Part shown: piece after piece, positions 7,351 to 15,066 of the stretch
Numbering within the stretch: the stretch's first letter is position 1
Layout: the number at the start of each line of letters is the position of its first letter
Assembly (NCBI GenBank): GCA_903883645.1
Contig: CAISBR010000099.1
Location: 1 to 45,648 of the forward strand
Origin: an uncultured Myxococcales bacterium
GTDB taxonomy: Bacteria > Myxococcota_A > UBA9042
DNA: 45,648 nucleotides
Reading direction: 5' to 3'
Made by a program: the position numbers and the translations under genes
The notes under the pieces: model-generated
Database searches by the model: none
The model's input: the letters and a program-made list of their open reading frames with translations, nothing else
What the model was told of the DNA's origin: nothing

Positions 7351-9177
7351 TCAAGGCCCTGGCTTGGCTTCGGCCGGACCGCCTGCGGGTGTCGTCGGCG
7401 ACGCGGTCCACTGCCGAGGGCCATCGCGCAGCAGCATAATATTGCGAAACTGCACCTTGGCCCGATACAAGTATAAGCCGAAAAGCGAGTAGCGGTCGCG
7501 GTCAACCCGGGTCTGCAGCACTTGTCGTCCGCCCACCGTCAGTCGCAGCACGCGCTCGCTCACCGCCACGCGCACATGCACCCACTCGCCCTGCGGAATA
7601 TCGGCATAGGCCTGAATCACCGGCTCAATCTGGCTGGCCGACCACGCGCGCCGCACCATCACCACATCGCGCGCCACCTCGATCAGGTAGTAGTACGGGT
7701 ACTCGCCATGAAAATTGTTGCCCAGAATCAAGCCCGCCGTGCCGCGCTGCAGCTTTACGTCGAGTTCATAGGCAAAATCGGTAACCGGCAGTTCGCTTTT
7801 GATCAGATAGTTGTAGTTCTTGTCGCCCTGGCCGCTGATCTCGCCGCCGCCCGCCTTCCAGTGGCCGCCTTCGTGGATCGTCCAGTCGTCGATAGTGTCG
7901 CCCGAAAACAGAGCCTGTGCGCCCGGTTCCGTGCGTGTCAGCTCGTAGATGTGCGCTTTCCACGACTCCGACATGGCGGCCAGGTCGTCGCCAAAGCAGG
8001 TCTTGAACGCCGCCAGACCATCTTCGCCATCGCGGATTAGCCGAAAAAATTGAGCCACTTTAGGCCTATTGGTCGGCGACGACAGCAAGAACTGCAGCAG
8101 CCCCCACGACTCGGCATAGTAGATGTTCATCGACGAGCCTGAAAATCGCTCGGCCGGCGCGCGCAATAGGGCCGGAATATCAATGAACACACGGTTATTC
8201 ATCGCGTTCGACAGGTAGGCCAGCTTGCTCTTGTTCAACGCCGGGATGTGCACTTGGCCGCCCTGCAGGTCGAACGAGCCCAGGTACTCGCTGATGCCCT
8301 CGTCGAACCAAATCGGCCAGTTCTTCTTGGTGTAGCGGGTAAAATGGTGATCTTGGAACAGCTCGCCCATCATCGCGTGCACAAGCTCATGAAAATACAG
8401 CTGCATCGAGTTGTTGTAGCGGTACGTCACCACCGTGCGCAGGCCGCCGTCGTAAAAGCCGCCGTTGTTCACCAGCCCCGGCGCGTGCTCGCGGGCGTAA
8501 TCCTGGTAGCGCTCTTGACTCTCGAACACGTAAATTTGCACGGGCTTGGGCTTACTTTCGACCTGTAGCACCCGCGCCATCTCGCCGTGGGCCTGCTGCA
8601 AGAAGCGATCGAGCCGCCCTAGGAGCTCGCTGGCGTACTCGGCCTTGGTGTCGGTCCAAAGCACCACCGCATCGCCGTCGTAGCGCTTGAGCGGGGCGCG
8701 CGTGCGCGTGGCATCGTTCTCAAAGGGCGCAGGTTGGCCGGTACCGGCCGGAAAGGCGCTCTCGCCATCGCGATCCGTCGCTTCTTCGGCGGGTGGCCAC
8801 ACAATGTAGTCTGCGGCCTGAGCCGCGGTCTTGTCGTTATCCTTAAGCTGGGCGGGCACTTCGATACTGCTGCGCGCCTGCCAGGCCTCGGCGGGCGGCA
8901 CGGTAGGCCGCGGCGAGTTCGGCCGTTCAGCATCCCCTAACAGAGTGCCGACTTGCGCTTCTGTGTCGCGGGGGTGCGGCGCCCGCACGTCCGTCCACGG
9001 CCCCAGGTGATTCCAGCCCACCGCCAGCACCGCGCCCAGGCAGGTGGCGATCAGAATGGCGGGCAGCCAACTCGACAACGACGGCGGAGCTAGGGGCGAA
9101 CACAGCGCAGCCACTGGCAATTCAGGGCTGTCGCGCTCAAGCGCCGGGGCAGACTCCGTGTCGCGACTTGGCGGCAA
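7351..9177 (-). CDS. Membrane-anchored HExxH (gluzincin-like, DUF1570-type) peptidase with C-terminal sugar-hydrolase-like beta-sandwich
   Basis: Probable zinc metallopeptidase outside the cytoplasmic membrane. The start is taken as TTG at 9177 because GGGGAGGG ends about 4 bases before it; the frame continues to another TTG at 9198 without such a site. One membrane segment lies near residues 35-60 (WLPAILIATCLGAVLAVGW). A Pro-rich linker is followed by the catalytic region: HELVH at residues 263-267 supplies two zinc ligands and the general base, and WFDEGISEY supplies the third ligand, Glu293, in the gluzincin pattern. From about residue 415 a beta-rich domain (DDWTIHEGGHWKAGGGEISGQ, then AGLILGNNF) resembles the 3-keto-disaccharide hydrolase/DUF1080 or LamG sandwich. 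Substrate unknown; a cell-wall glycan or glycoprotein target is inference. Confidence 0.8.
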   Translation of the reverse strand: MPPSRDTESAPALERDSPELPVAALCSPLAPPSLSSWLPAILIATCLGAVLAVGWNHLGPWTDVRAPHPRDTEAQVGTLLGDAERPNSPRPTVPPAEAWQARSSIEVPAQLKDNDKTAAQAADYIVWPPAEEATDRDGESAFPAGTGQPAPFENDATRTRAPLKRYDGDAVVLWTDTKAEYASELLGRLDRFLQQAHGEMARVLQVESKPKPVQIYVFESQERYQDYAREHAPGLVNNGGFYDGGLRTVVTYRYNNSMQLYFHELVHAMMGELFQDHHFTRYTKKNWPIWFDEGISEYLGSFDLQGGQVHIPALNKSKLAYLSNAMNNRVFIDIPALLRAPAERFSGSSMNIYYAESWGLLQFLLSSPTNRPKVAQFFRLIRDGEDGLAAFKTCFGDDLAAMSESWKAHIYELTRTEPGAQALFSGDTIDDWTIHEGGHWKAGGGEISGQGDKNYNYLIKSELPVTDFAYELDVKLQRGTAGLILGNNFHGEYPYYYLIEVARDVVMVRRAWSASQIEPVIQAYADIPQGEWVHVRVAVSERVLRLTVGGRQVLQTRVDRDRYSLFGLYLYRAKVQFRNIMLLRDGPRQWTASPTTPAGGPAEAKPGP

Positions 9178-9295
9178 GCACCCTCCCCAGCAGAACAAGA
9201 CGAGCGTGGTAGTGGGCGGCTCGGTCCGCCCCTTCTTGGAGTGTAGGGACCGCGGCAGGGGTGGTCAACGCCAATCGCCACGGCCGACATCGGGC

Positions 9296-9961
9296 TCAAG
9301 AAGCGGCAGTTCCTTTGCCTTTTCGACGCTTGCGTACGGCTGGCTGGGCCGAATCGGGCGGATTTTCGGCGGCAGGCGGCTCACTCTCCGGCGACTCCGG
9401 CTCGGGAGACTGCGCCAGAGCAAGCTCTTCAAGCTGCCGAAAAAGCTGTTCAAGATCGGTGGGATGATAGCCCTGTACCAAGCCAATCGCCGGGAAGCCG
9501 ACCTGCTCGATCTCGCGCAGCACAGCCCCCAGCGTCGGCGCCAGCAGCGGGCCGCGCACATGTTCCCACGGCAGCGACAGGTAGAAGGCAAGCTCCGGCG
9601 GTGGCCCCGGATAGAACAGCATCTGCCCCAACCGCAGGTCGCGATTGGCCCGATCGATCGCCGCCAGCGCCAGCCGAGGCCGCTCCATTCCGCGACAAAG
9701 AACCGCCGTTACAGCTAGTTGCAACCCATGCCCGCGCTGCACTACCCCTACGCCCAAGCTCGCATTGCGCACACGCAGGCTGTAGCCAACCAGGCCCACC
9801 TCGGGATGCACATTGGGCTCGGCGTCGAAGCCCATCGCGACCAGGTGTTGCCGAAGGATCTGCCACTCTTGCGCCGGCGCCGGGCTCGGCACCTCGATCG
9901 CCTCGCCATCGGCCGGCCACTCGCCGCCCCAGGGCGGATCCCAGCTCAGTTCGTCGATCAC
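9296..9961 (-). CDS. YbjN-like protein, translationally coupled to the upstream gene
   Basis: 221 residues with no enzyme motif. The central part (residues ~35-160) has the pattern of the YbjN / type III secretion chaperone-like fold: an N-terminal helix with LRQHLVAMGF, alternating strands, then AAIDRANRDLRLGQM, a strand region with ELAFYLSLPWEHV and a closing helix. The tail (residues 175-221) is Pro/Glu-rich ending in a basic cluster (VRKRRKGKG). It starts at GTG 9961, overlapping the TGA of the preceding gene as GTGA, so translation is coupled. Such proteins often act as small binding or chaperone-like partners, but no partner can be named here. The fold assignment is by eye. Confidence 0.65.
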   Translation of the reverse strand: MIDELSWDPPWGGEWPADGEAIEVPSPAPAQEWQILRQHLVAMGFDAEPNVHPEVGLVGYSLRVRNASLGVGVVQRGHGLQLAVTAVLCRGMERPRLALAAIDRANRDLRLGQMLFYPGPPPELAFYLSLPWEHVRGPLLAPTLGAVLREIEQVGFPAIGLVQGYHPTDLEQLFRQLEELALAQSPEPESPESEPPAAENPPDSAQPAVRKRRKGKGTAAS

Positions 9962-10686
9962 GGCGCCTCCGGAGCGGGACGGGTCGGCTTGCGCCGCCGC
10001 CGCGCCAACAGCCCCTTGGGTGCGCGACCGCGTTCGGCGAGCCAGCGAACCCAGGCATCACTGCGTGTTTTTAGAGTAATTTCGATACCATGACTGAGCA
10101 CATCGTCGTGGAAGCGCTGCCACACTCGCTCGAAGGCGGCCTGGTCGAGACCCGCGGCCGGCACATCAAAGTTGCACGCCAAACGCAGGGGATGCTGCTT
10201 GCGAAACCATCGCCCCGTCTCGATCTGCAAGTTGGCATGGGCCAGCAGGGGCAGCACCGAGGCCGGGCGCTGCGGCGCGACGCAAAATGTGCAGTGCAAA
10301 TTCAGCCATTGCAGACCGTGCACCGTGCGCAGCTCCGCCGTCTGCAGATGCGTGCGGTACCACGCGATCACCGCACTCGGCGCATGGTCGGACCCCAGCA
10401 TCTGCACATGCTCGGCCCCCAGCGCCGCGATCCAGTCGCGCACTTGAGCTAGCTCGGGCGCAGGAGCTAACGCAACATCACTGAAATAACCCGAGTTCTT
10501 GTGCTGCACCACTTGCCCTAACCCCGTTGCCCGCTCGCAACCGCGGCAAAGAATAGCACGGCGGCCAAGCGGCACCAGGGCGCGATGGTCGACCTGCGCC
10601 GGCACTACAGACTTGACACCGCCCGTATGCGACCTTGCTTGCCGCCTGCGTCGCGGGCGCAGTGGTCGTGCTATGTCTGCGGTCAC
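9958..10686 (-). CDS. Hypothetical protein, possibly YbjN-like, first of a coupled pair
   Basis: 242 residues if the GTG at 10686 is used (AAGG 5 bases upstream). The first ~25 residues are Arg-rich, so the GTG at 10605 is a plausible later start, although it lacks a Shine-Dalgarno. CRGCERA near residue 47 and CTFC near 130 hold cysteines, but not in a recognised zinc-ribbon arrangement. The region LLAHANLQIETGRWFR followed by LRLACNFDVPAAGLDQAAFERV resembles the second half of a YbjN fold (the typical LN.LN, then an acidic strand, then a helix). Its stop overlaps the start of the next gene by GTGA. Divergent from dnaJ across 32 bases or more. Function unknown. Confidence 0.6.
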   Translation of the reverse strand: MTADIARPLRPRRRRQARSHTGGVKSVVPAQVDHRALVPLGRRAILCRGCERATGLGQVVQHKNSGYFSDVALAPAPELAQVRDWIAALGAEHVQMLGSDHAPSAVIAWYRTHLQTAELRTVHGLQWLNLHCTFCVAPQRPASVLPLLAHANLQIETGRWFRKQHPLRLACNFDVPAAGLDQAAFERVWQRFHDDVLSHGIEITLKTRSDAWVRWLAERGRAPKGLLARRRRKPTRPAPEAP

Positions 10687-10718
10687 TTGCGCCTTGACCT
10701 CTTTCGCCCCGGAGCTCC

Positions 10719-11789
10719 ATGTCGAAACGCGACTACTACGAAGTGCTGGGTGTTGCCCGCGACGCCGGCGACCCGGACATCAAGAAGGCGTTTCGCGCCT
10801 GCGCGATGAAGTTCCACCCCGATCGCAACCCGGGCGACAAAGCCGCCGAGGAGTCGTTTAAAGAGGCTGCCGAGGCCTACGACGTGCTTTCCGATGCCGA
10901 CAAACGCGCGCGTTACGACCGCTACGGCCACCAAGGTATGCAGGGTGCGGCGGGCGGCGCGGGCCAATACGGCAATATGGACGACCTATTCTCGCACTTT
11001 GGCGACATCTTCGGCGACATCTTCGGCGGCAGCGGTCGCAGTGGCCGGCAGCGCCCGAGCCGCGGCGCCGATCTGCGGTACGACCTGGGGATTTCGCTCG
11101 AAGAGGCCTACAGCGGCATACGCAAAGAGCTAACCATCCCCCGCGTCGAGCCGTGCGAAACCTGCCATGGCAGCGGCGCAAAAACCGGCACAGCGCCCGA
11201 ACAATGCAGCAAATGCCATGGGCGAGGCCAAGTTAGCACCCGCCAAGGCCCATTTATGTTCGCCGTCTCGTGCCCCAGCTGCGGCGGCCAAGGCACCACC
11301 ATTAAGCCCGCCAACCGCTGCGGCGACTGCGGCGGCTCGGGCAGCACGCGCATCGAGCGCAAAGTGGGCGTAAAAGTGCCCCCCGGCGTCGACACCGGCA
11401 CGCGCTTGCGGGTGGGCGGCGAGGGCGAAAAGGGCCCGGCAGGCCAGCCAGCGGGCGACCTGTACGTGGTACTGCAAGTGGCCGGCCACGAGTTCTTTCA
11501 GCGGCAAGACGATGATCTGCACTGCGAAGTCGACGTCGAGGTGCCCACCGCGGTGTTGGGTGGCTTGGTCGATGTGCCATTGATCGACGGCACCCGCGAA
11601 AAGGTCAAACTTCCTGCCGGCGTACAACCCGGCGAGCGCGTGCGCCTGCGCGGCAAGGGCATTCCGCACCTGTCGGGCAGCGGTCGCGGCGACCAGATCG
11701 CCCACGTCAAGCTTGTGGTGCCGCGCCAGTTGAGCAAAGAGCAAAAAGAGCTGTACGAACGGCTAGCTGCGCTCACTCCTGGCGCCTAG
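10719..11789 (+). CDS. dnaJ: Chaperone protein DnaJ (type I Hsp40)
   Basis: Cytoplasmic co-chaperone that stimulates DnaK ATPase and delivers unfolded clients. The J-domain occupies residues 1-70 with the HPD motif (FHPDRNPGD). A Gly/Phe-rich linker ([13 protein letters not shown]) follows, then the zinc-binding region with four CxxCxGxG-type repeats ([32 protein letters not shown]), then the C-terminal substrate domains. It is 356 residues, slightly short for the family. The ATG at 10719 has GGAG 4 bases upstream. dnaK and grpE are not in this window, so it is not in a dnaKJ operon here. A TTGACA at 10613-10618 lies upstream but has no convincing -10 partner. Confidence 0.96.
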   Translation: MSKRDYYEVLGVARDAGDPDIKKAFRACAMKFHPDRNPGDKAAEESFKEAAEAYDVLSDADKRARYDRYGHQGMQGAAGGAGQYGNMDDLFSHFGDIFGDIFGGSGRSGRQRPSRGADLRYDLGISLEEAYSGIRKELTIPRVEPCETCHGSGAKTGTAPEQCSKCHGRGQVSTRQGPFMFAVSCPSCGGQGTTIKPANRCGDCGGSGSTRIERKVGVKVPPGVDTGTRLRVGGEGEKGPAGQPAGDLYVVLQVAGHEFFQRQDDDLHCEVDVEVPTAVLGGLVDVPLIDGTREKVKLPAGVQPGERVRLRGKGIPHLSGSGRGDQIAHVKLVVPRQLSKEQKELYERLAALTPGA

Positions 11790-11921
11790 ACCCCGCCACC
11801 GATCGCCACCTGGGGCGCCCATACCCCAAAGCCGGGCGCGCGACTTGACGCCGTGGCGCGCAAGCGTGCGAAGCGTGGCATACTGCTGGCCGAGCGGCGG
11901 CGCACGCTGCGGAGTCCCCCC

Positions 11922-13082
11922 ATGCCGCATGTCCCCCCAGCATCTAGCACCCCCGATGTGGCTCCTGGTCAGCGTGTTGTGCAGGCGAATGTTGCGGCCG
12001 GTGTCGCTCAGCGCCCGCGCCAGCAAGAGGGTGGTGCAGCCGCCCCAGCCACGGCGCCGGCAGCAGGGGCAGGCGCGCAACAACCGCAGCGGCCGGGCGC
12101 TCCAGGTGGCGGCGCGCTGCGTCAACCGCTATTTAGCGGCGACCATGTTCTAGAAACCGTAGCAGCTGGGCAGGTCTATCTGCATCCCGGCGCCGAAGGT
12201 CCGTCGATTCGCGCCGTGCAGCAGTTCTTGATGGCGCAAGGCCTTGAGTTGGGGCCGGCCGGCGCGGACGGGCAATGGGGTCCGCGCACGACGAGCGCGC
12301 TCAAGGCCTGGCAGGCCACCCACGGCGTACCCGCGACCGGCGTGTTTGGTCACCTGACCTTGGCGGCTATGGACCAGGAACCGGCGGTGACGTCGGCGCC
12401 CACCACACCGCGGCCCGTGGCCGATCGCCCTGCAGGGCCGCGTCGCGCGCCCACGAACCCGCAAGGGCCCGAAGGCGGCACCCAAGCTCAGCGCGAAGGC
12501 GGCAATCGGCCTACCCAGGGCGCACCCGGCAGCAAGAACGGCGGTCTACCCGATGATTTTCAAAAGGTTTGGGACGCGCATCCCCACAACTACCAGCAAG
12601 ACGGCAAGAAGAACACCTCGAGCGGCGACTTGCTGGCCCAACAAGGCTTTAGCCCCGACGCCTATAGCAACACTTGCGCGATCCGCCTGTCCGTCATGCT
12701 GAATAAGCTGGGCGGCGACATGGTGATCACCCGCGAGAAGGCGAAGGCAGCCGGCATCGACCCGGGCCGCGTGCCATTCAGCAAGAAAACCGGCTGGTTC
12801 TACTTGCTCAGCGCCAAAGAGATGTGGACGTACCTGAGCAAGTTCGCCGGCCCGCCGAGCATGGAATGGCCCGAGGGTGGCCGGTTCAAGGGCGAGGGCG
12901 ACTTCAAGTCCGCGTTCAACAACAAGATCGAACCTGTCGTCTCGGGCAAGCGCGGCATCGTCGCCTTCGACAAAATCTTTGGCTTCTCGGGCACCGGCCA
13001 CGTCGACTTGTTCGACGGCAAGCACCTGTCGGACTCGCCGAACTGGTACCCGTGCCAGTCGCTTAAAGTCTGGTATATCTAA
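11922..13082 (+). CDS. Peptidoglycan-binding domain fused to Tae4-type amidase (candidate secreted peptidoglycan effector)
   Basis: Probable cysteine amidase of the NlpC/P60-like Tae4 family, whose members cut the peptide stems of peptidoglycan as type VI secretion effectors. The ATG at 11922 is used (GGAG 7 bases upstream); an in-frame start at 11853 adds only an Arg-rich stretch. Residues 1-80 are Ala/Pro/Gln-rich with no signal peptide. A PG_binding_1 domain follows at ~95-150 (PSIRAVQQFLMAQGLELG, then DGQWGPRTTSALKAWQ). After a linker comes the Tae4-like domain from ~210: nucleophile Cys252 in NTCAIRLSVMLNKLGG and His360 in GTGHVDLFDG. No Tai4-like immunity gene or secretion gene is adjacent. 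Downstream are 215 non-coding bases and then pilB. The domain calls rest on motifs; the delivery route and target are inference. Confidence 0.82.
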   Translation: MPHVPPASSTPDVAPGQRVVQANVAAGVAQRPRQQEGGAAAPATAPAAGAGAQQPQRPGAPGGGALRQPLFSGDHVLETVAAGQVYLHPGAEGPSIRAVQQFLMAQGLELGPAGADGQWGPRTTSALKAWQATHGVPATGVFGHLTLAAMDQEPAVTSAPTTPRPVADRPAGPRRAPTNPQGPEGGTQAQREGGNRPTQGAPGSKNGGLPDDFQKVWDAHPHNYQQDGKKNTSSGDLLAQQGFSPDAYSNTCAIRLSVMLNKLGGDMVITREKAKAAGIDPGRVPFSKKTGWFYLLSAKEMWTYLSKFAGPPSMEWPEGGRFKGEGDFKSAFNNKIEPVVSGKRGIVAFDKIFGFSGTGHVDLFDGKHLSDSPNWYPCQSLKVWYI

Positions 13083-13168
13083 GCATTTCTGCCGCTATCG
13101 CCGCCCAAAGCCCCTCGCTGACACGTGCCTGACCTGCGGCGCGCTGCGGGCCTGTAGCTGCCATCCGA

Positions 13169-13196
13169 TTGCGGATTTCGCATCATCTGCTACGGT
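13169..13196 (+). promoter_or_regulatory. Candidate extended -10 promoter upstream of pilB
   Basis: TTGCGG (13169-13174) is followed after 16 bases by TACGGT (13191-13196). TGC directly precedes the -10 hexamer, which is the extended -10 pattern. It lies about 100 bases before the pilB ATG, in the only sizeable gap on this strand between the Tae4-like gene and pilB. No sigma-54 site of the usual GG-N10-GC spacing was found in the same gap. Confidence 0.4.
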
Positions 13197-13237
13197 GTGA
13201 CCAATGACCCAGCCCGGCTTCTTGGCGGGGCCCCTTT

Positions 13238-13261
13238 GCTTGTTGTGTTGCTTGTTGTGTT
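13238..13261 (+). repeat. Two tandem 12-base repeats in the pilB leader
   Basis: GCTTGTTGTGTT occurs twice head to tail (13238-13249 and 13250-13261), followed by the similar CCTTGCGGTGTG. The T/G-rich stretch stands out from the GC-rich surroundings and lies about 37 bases upstream of the pilB start, inside the presumed leader. A GGGGCCCC palindrome sits immediately upstream (13227-13234). Confidence 0.6.
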
Positions 13262-13297
13262 CCTTGCGGTGTGCCGCTGTAGCCGAGGTCTAAGGCC

Positions 13298-15037
13298 ATG
13301 TCTGACGATACCCCCGTTCGTTCGCGCCCTTCGCAGTATCTGCCCGCCGTTGCCAAGGGCATGGGCGACATGCTTTTGCGCGAGCGCGTGGTCTCCGTCG
13401 AGCAGCTTAAGAACGCCGCCGCCGAGGCCGCCAAGACCGGCAAGCATCTGGGATCGACCCTGCAAGCGCTGGGTTACGTCGACAAGTCGCAGATGGTCGA
13501 CTTCTTGTCGCGCCAGTACCAGGTGCCGTCGATCGATCTGAGCCAGGTCGAGATTTCGCCCGATGTGACGCGGCTTGTGCCCCGCGAGCTATGCGAACGA
13601 CATCAGATTTTGCCGATTGCAGTGCACGGCAGCACGCTGGTGGTGGCGCTGGCCGATCCGGGCAACTACCACGCGATCGACGACCTAAAGTTCAAGACGG
13701 GCCTCAACATCGAGATCGTGGTCGCGCCCGAAGACGACATCGCCAAGGTGCGCGGCAAGCTGTACGGCTCGGTCGATCAGCTGCAAATCTTCGAGGAGAT
13801 GAGCGAAACCCTTGAGATCATGACGGATGACGACAACGTCAATACCGAAGAGCTCAAGCAATCGTCCGAAGAAGCGCCCGTGGTCAAGCTGGTGAACCTG
13901 ATCCTCATCGATGCGATCAAGCGCCGCGCGTCCGACATTCACATCGAGTCGTACGAAAAGGCCTTCCGCGTGCGCTACCGCGTCGACGGCGTGCTGGCCG
14001 AGATCATGCGGCCGCCGCTCAAGCTGCGCAACGCAATCGTTAGTCGTATCAAGATCATGAGCCAGCTCGACATCGCTGAACGCCGCCTGCCGCAAGACGG
14101 TCGTATCAAGCTAAAGCTCGCCGATGGCAAGGAATGCGACTTCCGCGTGTCGGTGCTGCCGTGTCTGTTTGGCGAAAAAGTGGTTATGCGGCTGCTCGAC
14201 AAGGCGAATTTGCAGACCGACATGACCAAGCTGGGCTTTGACCAAAGCGAGCTCGACAAGTTTAAGCACGCGATCCATCAGCCGTTTGGCATGGTGCTGG
14301 TCACGGGACCCACCGGGTCGGGCAAGACGACGACGCTGTACTCGGCGCTGACCGAGCTGAACAAGGTGTCTGAGAACTGCTCAACCGCAGAAGATCCTGT
14401 CGAATTCAACCTAGAGGGTATCAATCAGGTGCAGATGAACGACGCCATCGGCCTGACGTTTGCGTCGGTGCTGCGCTCGTTCTTGCGCCAAGACCCCGAC
14501 GTGCTGATGGTCGGCGAGATCCGCGACTTTGAAACGGCAGAAATCGGTATCAAAGCCGCACTTACGGGCCACATGGTGCTGTCGACGCTGCACACCAACG
14601 ACGCGCCGTCGACGATTTCGCGCCTGCTGAACATGGGCGTAGAACCGTTCATGGTTACAGCGGCTTTGAACCTTATCGCCGCCCAGCGTTTGGTGCGCCG
14701 CATCTGCGGGGAATGCAAGGCGCCGTTCTTGCCCGACCGCCGCGCCTGCCTCGACGCGGGCATGAGCGAAGCAGACTACGACAGCGCCGGCTTTATGAAG
14801 GGTGTTGGCTGCAAAACATGCAATGATTCTGGATACAAGGGCCGCGTCGCCATTTACGAGATCATGCCGATCAGCGACAACTTGCGCGACGCCGTGCTCC
14901 AAGGCAGCTCGGCGGGCGAGCTCAAGCGCGTAGCCGTCGACGATGGGTTGCAGACGCTGCGCATGTCAGCCCTGAACAAGCTGCGGCAAGGCCTGACCAC
15001 GCTTGAAGAAGTGCTGCGTGTAACCCGCAACGATTAG
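13298..15037 (+). CDS. pilB: Type IV pilus assembly ATPase PilB
   Basis: Cytoplasmic hexameric motor that drives pilus extension. The N-terminal GSPII_E_N domain (residues ~20-150) contains LGSTLQALGYVDKSQMVDFLSRQY. The ATPase core shows Walker A GPTGSGKTTTLY near residue 337, the Asp box (SAEDPVEF-like, here STAEDPVEF), Walker B LMVGEIRD, and the His box with TGHMVLSTLHTNDAPS. A tetracysteine zinc site (CGEC ... CKTC) near residues 472-510 is typical of PilB/GspE rather than PilT. At 579 residues it is normal in length. It is followed by pilC after 29 bases. pilT, which often sits between pilB and pilC in Myxococcus-type clusters, is not here. Confidence 0.96.
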   Translation: MSDDTPVRSRPSQYLPAVAKGMGDMLLRERVVSVEQLKNAAAEAAKTGKHLGSTLQALGYVDKSQMVDFLSRQYQVPSIDLSQVEISPDVTRLVPRELCERHQILPIAVHGSTLVVALADPGNYHAIDDLKFKTGLNIEIVVAPEDDIAKVRGKLYGSVDQLQIFEEMSETLEIMTDDDNVNTEELKQSSEEAPVVKLVNLILIDAIKRRASDIHIESYEKAFRVRYRVDGVLAEIMRPPLKLRNAIVSRIKIMSQLDIAERRLPQDGRIKLKLADGKECDFRVSVLPCLFGEKVVMRLLDKANLQTDMTKLGFDQSELDKFKHAIHQPFGMVLVTGPTGSGKTTTLYSALTELNKVSENCSTAEDPVEFNLEGINQVQMNDAIGLTFASVLRSFLRQDPDVLMVGEIRDFETAEIGIKAALTGHMVLSTLHTNDAPSTISRLLNMGVEPFMVTAALNLIAAQRLVRRICGECKAPFLPDRRACLDAGMSEADYDSAGFMKGVGCKTCNDSGYKGRVAIYEIMPISDNLRDAVLQGSSAGELKRVAVDDGLQTLRMSALNKLRQGLTTLEEVLRVTRND

Positions 15038-15066
15038 AACTTGCTGGCCTTTTTAAGGAGTGCACC

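Noticed and set aside
10613..10635. TTGACA upstream of dnaJ as a promoter or heat-shock element
   Set aside because: No acceptable -10 at 16-18 bases and no CIRCE-like inverted repeat is seen in the gap.
11845..11884. TTGACG upstream of the Tae4-like gene
   Set aside because: The nearest -10-like CATACT is 28 bases away; the spacing is wrong for a sigma-70 promoter.
13220..13240. Possible sigma-54 site before pilB (TGGCGGGGCCCCTTTGCT)
   Set aside because: The GG to GC distance is not 10 bases in any register, so it does not fit the -24/-12 pattern.
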